DNA from: Nipponacmea schrenckii
Taxonomy: Eukaryota; Mollusca; Gastropoda; Lottiidae
Length of the DNA: 64,000 nucleotides
Direction: 5' to 3'
Assembly: GCA_030562195.1 (NCBI GenBank)
Contig: CM060199.1
Span: 41,482,722 to 41,546,721, forward strand
The notes under the pieces were generated by a model, which did no database searches, had not been told where the DNA came from, and was given only the letters and a program-made list of their open reading frames with translations. The translations under genes were made by a program, and so were the position numbers. Positions 38,801 to 49,467 of this stretch are shown in pieces. Numbering within the stretch: position 1 is the stretch's first letter; each line of letters starts with the position of its first letter.

Positions 38801-39011
38801 AATATTGACTATGACTATTCTATTGTATATTTCAGATGGTTATTACTATTGACTATGACTATTCTATTGTATATTTCAGATGGTTATTAATATTGACTAT
38901 GACTATTCTATTGTATATTTCAGATGGTTATTACTATTGACTATGACTATTCTATTGTATATTTCAGATGGTTATTAATATTGACTATGACTATTCTATT
39001 GTATATTTCAG
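32809..39011 (+). repeat. 44-bp array in which every unit carries a splice acceptor and ATG, abutting the neuropeptide coding exon
   Basis: The unit contains ATTGTATATTTCAGATGGTT, i.e. a pyrimidine-containing tract, CAG and ATGG. The first acceptor-like AG ends at 32852 and the last at 39011. The distance, 6159, equals 140 periods of 44 minus one base, and one unit (about 34608) indeed lacks the C of TTTCAG. A few units are altered at the AG region (TTTCAAATGG about 35048, TTTGAGATGG about 35092, ATTACAG about 37908). Common substitutions are ATTAAT/ATTACT and CTATTG/CTGTTG. The final unit's ATGGT is the start of the neuropeptide open frame at 39012, so the array appears to have been seeded from that intron-exon junction. 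Confidence 0.96.
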
Positions 39012-39314
39012 ATGGTAACAAAGGGCACTGTGGGAATTCTAATTCTACTGTTTAACACTATCTGTGCTAATATTGATTTAAACTATAATCAAGTCCCTGT
39101 AGCCAATCCATTGCTATTTGGACGACGTGGAATTAATCCGGACATGTCCAGTTTATTTTTCGGTAAAAGAAGTGGAAACAGTGATCACAGGGACATGAGG
39201 AAAATGAAAGATACGTGTAAAGTGGTGTTATCGTCGTGTAGAGTATTATTCCCGGATTATGAAGATGATAGAGAAAGTGGTGAGGTGGAAGAACGATATG
39301 AAAGTTTCAAATAA
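39012..39314 (+). CDS. FFamide/SIFamide-like neuropeptide precursor
   Basis: A 100-residue secreted prepropeptide. Seen: a signal peptide (about 1-19, hydrophobic core VGILILLF, likely cleavage after ICA); a first peptide ending ANPLLF followed by G37-R38-R39; a second peptide GINPDMSSLFF (40-50) followed by G51-K52-R53; then an acidic C-terminal part with two cysteines, C69 and C76. Gly plus dibasic sites predict C-terminal amidation, giving ...NPLLF-amide and ...SSLFF-amide. Family knowledge: lophotrochozoan FFamide precursors, considered orthologues of arthropod SIFamide, share a peptide just after the signal sequence and a cysteine pair in the spacer. They act on G protein-coupled receptors. 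ATG follows the acceptor AG directly, so the 5' UTR must be in an upstream exon. The spacer Cys pair may form a disulfide. I have not compared it with a reference sequence. Confidence 0.82.
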   Translation: MVTKGTVGILILLFNTICANIDLNYNQVPVANPLLFGRRGINPDMSSLFFGKRSGNSDHRDMRKMKDTCKVVLSSCRVLFPDYEDDRESGEVEERYESFK

Positions 39315-39485
39315 AAATAGTTTTTGATAAACAGGTAAGAATTGAAGTTATCTGACACCCGAAACGACTAGAATCTTTACCCCCTCCCACTGTTTTCTTT
39401 ACCCCTTCCCACTGTTTTCTTTACCCCCTCCCACTGTTTTCTAATATCATGCTACATGTATTATCTATTTTACGTGTATTTTCAG
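39315..39485 (+). other. Probable 3' UTR intron of the neuropeptide gene
   Basis: AAACAG|GTAAGA at 39334/39335 is a strong donor 20 bases after the stop codon. A plausible acceptor, CGTGTATTTTCAG, ends at 39485. A junction this close to the stop should not trigger nonsense-mediated decay. The intron contains the CCCACTGTTTTCT repeats. Confidence 0.5.
39362..39443. repeat. 22-bp repeat, about 3.5 copies
   Basis: Units of TTTACCCCCTCCCACTGTTT plus TC, at 22-bp spacing. Pyrimidine-rich, inside the putative 3' UTR intron. Confidence 0.9.
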
Positions 39486-41170
39486 ATTTAGTGAGATTTA
39501 GAAGTGATGATCTAACAGGGAGATATAAACTGAATATTAATTCGACTATTTATTAAACTATAGACTAGATCAACCAGCTTACAAACCAATATACAGAATA
39601 GAAATATGTATATAATTTTCTATCTATATCCACGTTATATTTATCCTACAACAGACAATACATTGAAGTTCAACCCTCCAATTGGAGTTTTAGATAAAAG
39701 TGGCCCAACCCGAGTAATGGAGACCCGTGGAGTTAAGTGGGTTGGGTCCTCCCCCCCCCCCCCCCCGGGAATACTGTATAACGTATACACGTGTATTCTG
39801 AGACCCTTCTGTAAGTCAAACGAGATGTAGAAATATTATCATATGTACCTAGAGATCTGTGGAACTAGTAAGAGATCTGCAAGCTCCTAAGGCAACGTTT
39901 GGATATTACAGAAACCAACCGTTGCTATCACAGTCCCAGATTCTCATCATTACAGACTAATAATCTCCGACTTGGAATCTTGGATTGTGAAAGCAACGTT
40001 TGGTTTATGCAATATCCACCCGGGGCCTTATTGTTATTATTAAATAGGACCGGTCTCTCTTTTTTAACTCGTTTACAGCTGGTATGCTCCAAATTAATCA
40101 AAGATTTGCTAAAATTGTCCATAATATTGTCTAGTGTACTCTCACTCAGACGTCCCATGTGAAGCATGAGACATTGACGTCTCCACAGAGTTGTCGCATT
40201 TTAATTTCAGCCTCTAGAAATGTCCCTCATTAAGTCTGCTATTCTTTATATCCCCAGTCTCAGGGGGGGGGGGGGGGAGGCACCGCCCTTAGGTTAAAAT
40301 ATAGAAGATATAACTAAAGATATATAACAAAGTTTACAGTGGTCTGATTAGTGTGTGAGATATAGAAACACCTTGTTTAATAACTGATATAGCGGGGATC
40401 ATCTCATGTTATTGGTTAAACGTTGTGATATTACTATTCCCACACCATAGCGATAACCACGGTTACAAATATTTGCGGATAACAAAAGTGGTTCCAAACG
40501 CAACTCACGACTCAGATGTAACTTTTTAAACTTATTACTTCTATTCTTATTCACGACTGATGATCACTATGGTACGGGGGCCACTTATACTTAAATAATA
40601 CTCGTATAATTTGTAATCTGTTAATATCGTCTTTTTATTGAGAAATATTTAGTGGTTTTACTGTGGTCTGTCAGCTGAATTAAATCTGTTTTATCAACCA
40701 GTCTGTTTTTATTCACCATCTTTCATTAGAGGGCTCACTGGATATTCCTAGCTACAGCTTGAAAGTGTACTTTTCTATCCCCTAAAAACTGTACATCGAT
40801 GAGCAGGAAAGTAGGCTGTCAAATTTAATTTTTTAGGCTCAGACCTGGTTAGGGTAAAACTAAACCCAGCCCACGTTTCCTATTGGTGGGTGAACAATCC
40901 AACGCTTGACCTACCTTCTTCCAAGTCCTATCAGGTTCCTCGGGCGTGATACACGGATATGATAACGCCACGGTTAGGGACACATCGGGATAACATGTCA
41001 GAGGAACCTGGTAGGAAGATATTTGTCGGGCTGACTGTTTCCAGACCGGACCAATCTAATGTAGCAGGGTTAACTCGCTGGGGGTTGGATCAGATTGATA
41101 ATTATCTCTGAATTTATAAACTCTGTCATCAGTTCTGTAAAACACTGTAATACCCCCCCCCCCCCCGATA
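39486..41170. other. Unique DNA downstream of the neuropeptide gene
   Basis: Starts with the likely 3' UTR exon. Contains runs of C (about 39751-39767, 41153-41166) and G (about 40263-40277) and a hairpin-forming inverted repeat (40926-41016). Small open frames at 39606-39830 and 39899-40162 (+) show no signal peptide, domain or repeat and are likely chance. Confidence 0.45.
40926..41016. repeat. Inverted repeat with 16-bp arms
   Basis: TCCTATCAGGTTCCTC (40926-40941) pairs with GAGGAACCTGGTAGGA (41001-41016) at 15 of 16 positions, with a 59-base loop. No poly-T or RNA feature tells what it does. Confidence 0.6.
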
Positions 41171-41345
41171 CATTACAATACGTGTTATTCAATTATTCAA
41201 TACCGAAAATAGAATAGTATAACCACAGTTAACTTCAATACATTAAAATACGTGTTATTCAATTATTCAATACCGAAAATAGAATAGTATTACCACAGTT
41301 AACTTCAATACATTAAAATACGTGTTATTCAATTATTCAATTTTA
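41171..41345. repeat. 70-bp tandem repeat, 2.5 copies
   Basis: CATTAAAATACGTGTTATTC and CCGAAAATAGAATAGTAT recur with 70-bp spacing (starts at 41171, 41241, 41311). It is followed directly by the 55-bp array. Confidence 0.93.
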
Positions 41346-41350
41346 TTCAC

Positions 41351-44300
41351 GAATTATGATAAAAGTCGAGCTAGTCATTATTAACAATTGATATTATATT
41401 TATAACATTATGATAAAAGTCGAGCTAGTCATTATTAACAATTGATATTATACTTATATAACATTATGATAAAAGTCGAGTAGTCATTATTAACAATTGA
41501 TTATTATATTCTATAACATTATGATAAAAGTCGAGCAGTCATTATTAACAATTGATATTATATTCTATAACATTATGATAAAAGTCGAGCTAGTCATTAT
41601 TAACAATTGATATTATATTATAACATTATGATAAAAGTCGAGCTAGTCATTATTAACAATTGATATTATATTTATAACATTATGATAAAAGTCGAGCTAG
41701 TCATTATTAACAATTGATATTATATTATATAACATTATGATAAAAGTCGAGCTAGTCATTATTAACAATTGATATTATATTATATAACATTATGATAAAA
41801 GTCGAGCTAGTCATTATTAACAATTGATATTATATTTTATAACATTATGATAAAAGTCGAGCTAGTCATTATTAACAATTGATATTATATTTTATAACAT
41901 TATGATAAAAGTCGAGCTAGTCATTATTAACAATTGATATTATATTTTATTACATTATGATAAAAGTCGAGCTAGTCATTATTAACAATTGATATTATAT
42001 TCTATAACATTATGATAAAAGTCGAGCAAGTCATTATTAACAATTGATATTATATTCTATAACATTATGATAAAAGTCGAGCTAGTCATTATTAACAATT
42101 GATATTATATTCTATAACATTATGATAAAAGTCGAGCTAGTCATTATTAACAATTGATATTATATTTATTACATTATGATAAAAGTCGAGCTAGTCATTA
42201 TTAACAATTGATATTATATTATATAACATTATGATAAAAGTCGAGCTAGTCATTATTAACAATTGATATTATATTTATAACATTATGATAAAAGTCGAGC
42301 TAGTCATTATTAACAATTGATATTATATTTATAACATTATGATAAAAGTCGAGCTAGTCATTATTAACAATTGATATTATATTATATAACATTATGATAA
42401 AAGTCGAGCTAGTCATTATTAACAATTGATATTATATTTTATAACATTATGATAAAAGTCGAGCTAGTCATTATTAACAATTGATATTATATTATATAAC
42501 ATTATGATAAAAGTCGAGCTAGTCATTATTAACAATTGATATTATATTTTATTACATTATGATAAAAGTCGAGCTAGTCATTATTAACAATTGATATTAT
42601 ATTTATAACATTATGATAAAAGTCGAGCTAGTCATTATTAACAATTGATATTATATTATATTACATTATGATAAAAGTCGAGCTAGTCATTATTAACAAT
42701 TGATATTATATTATATAACATTATGATAAAAGTCGAGCTAGTCATTATTAACAATTGATATTATATTTATAACATTATGATAAAAGTCGAGCTAGTCATT
42801 ATTAACAATTGATATTATATTATATAACATTATGATAAAAGTCGAGCTAGTCATTATTAACAATTGATATTATATTTTATAACATTATGATAAAAGTCGA
42901 GCTAGTCATTATTAACAATTGATATTATATTTTATAACATTATGATAAAAGTCGAGCTAGTCATTATTAACAATTGATATTATATTTATAACATTATGAT
43001 AAAAGTCGAGCTAGTCATTATTAACAATTGATATTATATTATATAACATTATGATAAAAGTCGAGCTAGTCATTATTAACAATTGATATTATATTATATA
43101 ACATTATGATAAAAGTCGAGCTAGTCATTATTAACAATTGATATTATATTATATAACATTATGATAAAAGTCGAGCTAGTCATTATTAACAATTGATATT
43201 ATATTATATAACATTATGATAAAAGTCGAGCTAGTCATTATTAACAATTGATATTATATTTTATAACATTATGATAAAAGTCGAGCTAGTCATTATTAAC
43301 AATTGATATTATATTTTATAACATTATGATAAAAGTCGAGCTAGTCATTATTAACAATTGATATTATATTTTATAACATTATGATAAAAGTCGAGCTAGT
43401 CATTATTAACAATTGATATTATATTTTATTACATTATGATAAAAGTCGAGCTAGTCATTATTAACAATTGATATTATATTATATAACATTATGATAAAAG
43501 TCGAGCTAGTCATTATTAACAATTGATATTATATTTTATAACATTATGATAAAAGTCGAGCTAGTCATTATTAACAATTGATATTATATTTTATAACATT
43601 ATGATAAAAGTCGAGCTAGTCATTATTAACAATTGATATTATATTTTATAACATTATGATAAAAGTCGAGCTAGTCATTATTAACAATTGATATTATATT
43701 CTATAACATTATGATAAAAGTCGAGCTAGTCATTATTAACAATTGATATTATATTATATTACATTATGATAAAAGTCGAGCTAGTCATTATTAACAATTG
43801 ATATTATATTTATAACATTATGATAAAAGTCGAGCTAGTCATTATTAACAATTGATATTATATTATATAACATTATGATAAAAGTCGAGCTAGTCATTAT
43901 TAACAATTGATATTATATTATATAACATTATGATAAAAGTCGAGCTAGTCATTATTAACAATTGATATTATATTCTATAACATTATGATAAAAGTCGAGC
44001 TAGTCATTATTAACAATTGATATTATATTTTATAACATTATGATAAAAGTCGAGCTAGTCATTATTAACAATTGATATTATATTTATAACATTATGATAA
44101 AAGTCGAGCTAGTCATTATTAACAATTGATATTATATTATATAACATTATGATAAAAGTCGAGCTAGTCATTATTAACAATTGATATTATATTTTATAAC
44201 ATTATGATAAAAGTCGAGCTAGTCATTATTAACAATTGATATTATATTATATAACATTATGATAAAAGTCGAGCTAGTCATTATTAACAATTGATATTAT

Positions 44301-47300
44301 ATTTATAACATTATGATAAAAGTCGAGCTAGTCATTATTAACAATTGATATTATATTATATAACATTATGATAAAAGTCGAGCTAGTCATTATTAACAAT
44401 TGATATTATATTTATAACATTATGATAAAAGTCGAGCTAGTCATTATTAACAATTGATATTATATTATATAACATTATGATAAAAGTCGAGCTAGTCATT
44501 ATTAACAATTGATATTATATTATATAACATTATGATAAAAGTCGAGCTAGTCATTATTAACAATTGATATTATATTATATAACATTATGATAAAAGTCGA
44601 GCTAGTCATTATTAACAATTGATATTATATTATATAACATTATGATAAAAGTCGAGCTAGTCATTATTAACAATTGATATTATATTATATAACATTATGA
44701 TAAAAGTCGAGCTAGTCATTATTAACAATTGATATTATATTATATAACATTATGATAAAAGTCGAGCTAGTCATTATTAACAATTGATATTATATTTTAT
44801 AACATTATGATAAAAGTCGAGCTAGTCATTATTAACAATTGATATTATATTTTATAACATTATGATAAAAGTCGAGCTAGTCATTATTAACAATTGATAT
44901 TATATTTTATAACATTATGATAAAAGTCGAGCTAGTCATTATTAACAATTGATATTATATTTATAACATTATGATAAAAGTCGAGCTAGTCATTATTAAC
45001 AATTGATATTATATTATATAACATTATGATAAAAGTCGAGCTAGTCATTATTAACAATTGATATTATATTATATAACATTATGATAAAAGTCGAGCTAGT
45101 CATTATTAACAATTGATATTATATTTATAACATTATGATAAAAGTCGAGCTAGTCATTATTAACAATTGATATTATATTTATAACATTATGATAAAAGTC
45201 GAGCTAGTCATTATTAACAATTGATATTATATTATATAACATTATGATAAAAGTCGAGCTAGTCATTATTAACAATTGATATTATATTATATAACATTAT
45301 GATAAAAGTCGAGCTAGTCATTATTAACAATTGATATTATATTTATAACATTATGATAAAAGTCGAGCTAGTCATTATTAACAATTGATATTATATTTAT
45401 AACATTATGATAAAAGTCGAGCTAGTCATTATTAACAATTGATATTATATTTTATAACATTATGATAAAAGTCGAGCTAGTCATTATTAACAATTGATAT
45501 TATATTTTATAACATTATGATAAAAGTCGAGCTAGTCATTATTAACAATTGATATTATATTTTATAACATTATGATAAAAGTCGAGCTAGTCATTATTAA
45601 CAATTGATATTATATTATATAACATTATGATAAAAGTCGAGCTAGTCATTATTAACAATTGATATTATATTTATAACATTATGATAAAAGTCGAGCTAGT
45701 CATTATTAACAATTGATATTATATTATATAACATTATGATAAAAGTCGAGCTAGTCATTATTAACAATTGATATTATATTATATAACATTATGATAAAAG
45801 TCGAGCTAGTCATTATTAACAATTGATATTATATTTATAACATTATGATAAAAGTCGAGCTAGTCATTATTAACAATTGATATTATATTTATAACATTAT
45901 GATAAAAGTCGAGCTAGTCATTATTAACAATTGATATTATATTTTATAACATTATGATAAAAGTCGAGCTAGTCATTATTAACAATTGATATTATATTAT
46001 ATAACATTATGATAAAAGTCGAGCTAGTCATTATTAACAATTGATATTATATTATATAACATTATGATAAAAGTCGAGCTAGTCATTATTAACAATTGAT
46101 ATTATATTTTATAACATTATGATAAAAGTCAAGCTAGTCATTATTAACAATTGATATTATATTTTATAACATTATGATAAAAGTCGAGCTAGTCATTATT
46201 AACAATTGATATTATATTTTATAACATTATGATAAAAGTCGAGCTAGTCATTATTAACAATTGATATTATATTTATAACATTATGATAAAAGTCGAGCTA
46301 GTCATTATTAACAATTGATATTATATTTTATAACATTATGATAAAAGTCGAGCTAGTCATTATTAACAATTGATATTATATTATATAACATTATGATAAA
46401 AGTCGAGCTAGTCATTATTAACAATTGATATTATATTATATAACATTATGATAAAAGTCGAGCTAGTCATTATTAACAATTGATATTATATTATATTACA
46501 TTATGATAAAAGTCGAGCTAGTCATTATTAACAATTGATATTATATTTATAACATTATGATAAAAGTCGAGCTAGTCATTATTAACAATTGATATTATAT
46601 TTATAACATTATGATAAAAGTCGAGCTAGTCATTATTAACAATTGATATTATATTATATAACATTATGATAAAAGTCGAGCTAGTCATTATTAACAATTG
46701 ATATTATATTTTATAACATTATGATAAAAGTCGAGCTAGTCATTATTAACAATTGATATTATATTTTATAACATTATGATAAAAGTCGAGCTAGTCATTA
46801 TTAACAATTGATATTATATTTATAACATTATGATAAAAGTCGAGCTAGTCATTATTAACAATTGATATTATATTTTATAACATTATGATAAAAGTCGAGC
46901 TAGTCATTATTAACAATTGATATTATATTTTATAACATTATGATAAAAGTCGAGCTAGTCATTATTAACAATTGATATTATATTTTATAACATTATGATA
47001 AAAGTCGAGCTAGTCATTATTAACAATTGATATTATATTTTATAACATTATGATAAAAGTCGAGCTAGTCATTATTAACAATTGATATTATATTTTATAA
47101 CATTATGATAAAAGTCGAGCTAGTCATTATTAACAATTGATATTATATTTATAACATTATGATAAAAGTCGAGCTAGTCATTATTAACAATTGATATTAT
47201 ATTTTATAACATTATGATAAAAGTCGAGCTAGTCATTATTAACAATTGATATTATATTTTATAACATTATGATAAAAGTCGAGCTAGTCATTATTAACAA

Positions 47301-48090
47301 TTGATATTATATTATATAACATTATGATAAAAGTCGAGCTAGTCATTATTAACAATTGATATTATATTATATAACATTATGATAAAAGTCGAGCTAGTCA
47401 TTATTAACAATTGATATTATATTTTATAACATTATGATAAAAGTCGAGCTAGTCATTATTAACAATTGATATTATATTTTATTACATTATGATAAAAGTC
47501 GAGCTAGTCATTATTAACAATTGATATTATATTATTACATTATGATAAAAGTCGAGCTAGTCATTATTAACAATTGATATTATATTATATAACATTATGA
47601 TAAAAGTCGAGCTAGTCATTATTAACAATTGATATTATATTTATAACATTATGATAAAAGTCGAGCTGGTCATTATTAACAATTGATATTATATTTTATT
47701 ACATTATGATAAAAGTCGAGCAAGTCATTATTAACAATTGATATTATATTATATAACATTATGATAAAAGTCGAGCTAGTCATTATTAACAATTGATATT
47801 ATATTTTATAACATTATGATAAAAGTCGAGCTAGTCATTATTAACAATTGATATTATATTTATAACATTATGATAAAAGTCGAGCTAGTCATTATTAACA
47901 ATTGATATTATATTATATAACATTATGATAAAAGTCGAGCTAGTCATTATTAACAATTGATATTATATTATATAACATTATGATAAAAGTCGAGCTAGTC
48001 ATTATTAACAATTGATATTATATTTTATAACATTATGATAAAAGTCGAGCTAGTCATTATTAACAATTGATATTATATTTTATACATTAT
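41351..48090. repeat. About 55-bp array, roughly 120 copies, invariant core with a variable AT linker
   Basis: The core runs from CATTATGATAAAAGTCGAGC through TAGTCATTATTAACAATTGA to TATTATATT. It is nearly identical in all copies across 6.7 kb. Units differ almost only in the short AT linker (TTATAA, TTTATAA, ATATAA, CTATAA, TTTATTA), so period length flickers between 54 and 56 bp. The first few units (41351-41580) have extra indels. Rare core changes include GAGCAAG, GAGCTGG and GTCAAGC. Confidence 0.97.
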
Positions 48091-48163
48091 GACTATCTAC
48101 AGAATAACATATTATATAATTATCCCGCTTGATCAATACTCATTATAATTGATGAATACAAAT

Positions 48164-48521
48164 GAAATGGAATAAATGGAGTTTTACGTCCTACTCTTCT
48201 GCATCTTATGGGCTAATGAAGACGGGAAACGTTATGCAGTGCGCAATGAGGGAAATTTTGCCATGACATCGGCATAAGACTACTCTTTTTGCGATGTCCA
48301 GCTGTCGAGGGATCTCTAACGTGCACAGTCTGTAGCATACGGGCCTGGGTTTATTGTCCCATCCGAACGACACCTTTTCCATGTCAGTCCCAATCTGCAC
48401 CAGTGACAAGGGGGAACCAGGCTGAAAAATCCGAAGGTTAATCTCGACCTTTGCCGAGATTGAACCTTGGACCTTCAGGTTAGCAGGCAAGGGTCTAACT
48501 AACTGAGCCACCACGGCTCCC
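48164..48521 (-). mobile_element. Full-length tRNA-derived SINE with 16-bp target-site duplication
   Basis: The element is flanked by the direct repeat ATTGATGAATACAAAT (48148-48163 and 48522-48537). On the minus strand it starts with a tRNA-like head containing box A (TGGCTCAGTTAG, 48499-48510) and box B (GGTTCAATCTC, 48456-48466). A body with TTCGGATGGGACAATAAACC follows (about 48346-48365), then a tail ending with imperfect AATGG/AATAA repeats at 48164-48180. Box A and box B in a short element with target duplication define an RNA polymerase III SINE mobilised by LINE machinery. Degenerate relatives lie at 15062, 26728 and 60962. A 109-codon minus-strand frame through it is a by-product. 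Confidence 0.9.
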
Positions 48522-48537
48522 ATTGATGAATACAAAT

Positions 48538-49256
48538 AATGACTAAATAAATGAATAGTAATCTAAAGATATGGCGTGTTTCAACGTGATCAAAACTCAC
48601 CAGAAACTCACTGACCTGACCAGCTTAAAGACAGTTCACCCATTGTCCAGTGAGACTAGTTAACGTTCAGGATCGGGCCAATAGCTAGTAATAATAGCCA
48701 AGTTATAAAATATCAAGTCTAGTTTTTAGTCCACATTATACCTGCAGCCATTTGATACGGTGGTGGACTTCACAATTTGTCTGTTCAGTTCTTTAGGTCA
48801 GTTTTCAGAAAGGCAAGAAGATTTATCAAGCCAACATAATATTTACTTACATTGAGTTTTAGAACCAAATGAAACGAAACGTAATTTTACGTCCATCGTG
48901 TCCAACCCACAACCCAATTCGTCATACTTGAAGATCTGTAGGCCTAAACCGGATACGATGTTTGATGCCTTACTCCAGAGCTCCTGATGTGCCTTAATAA
49001 TTTCTGTGATTCCTGTGTTGAAAAGTAAGTGTCTGTGTCAAACAATTGGATGGAATGTATGAGAATATATCCGTCATCATATTTACAATAACTGTAAGTA
49101 CAAATCCTTATTTTACACTACACCACACTTCCGGTTTCAGAGTCCAACTAAAACAACAAAATAAACTTAAATTTGATAAGAAATTATCACGTTTTTCTGC
49201 ATAAAAAATAGAGTGTCAAGAACGTTTGAGGTCATATTTGGGCAGACGAATACAAG
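48538..49256. other. Upstream region and 5' UTR of TKFC
   Basis: Unique sequence. GTTGAAAAGTAAGTG (about 49018-49032) contains a donor-like GTAAGT, so a non-coding exon may end there. No TATA box close to the start codon is convincing. Confidence 0.4.
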
Positions 49257-49467
49257 ATGTCGACGACTGTAGCAAGTAAAAAGTTGATCAATTCGCCGGA
49301 ATCGTGTGTAGATGATTGTTTGAAAGGGCTAGTGGCTGTAAATACTGGGTTAAATCTATTAGAAGGCCATCGTGTTGTAATACGGTCTGATATAGAGGAT
49401 GTGATCGCCAACAAGAAAGTGACTTTAGTTTGTGGCGGAGGATCTGGTCACGACCCTGCTCATGGAG
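49257..49467 (+). CDS. TKFC: TKFC coding exon 1
   Basis: Starts with ATG after GAATACAAG and carries 70 codons plus one base. Ends GGAG|GTTTGT. Encodes SKKLINSP, the GLVAVN block and [11 protein letters not shown]. Together with exon 2 it rebuilds an uninterrupted DPAHGGYVGSGM. Confidence 0.92.

Noticed and set aside
41351..48090. Constant core plus variable linker looks CRISPR-like
   Set aside because: Linkers are 5-8 bp AT variants, not unique spacers. The genome is eukaryotic and there are no cas genes.
48206..48535. 109-codon minus-strand frame
   Set aside because: It spans the tRNA-derived SINE; the frame follows the element and not a protein family.
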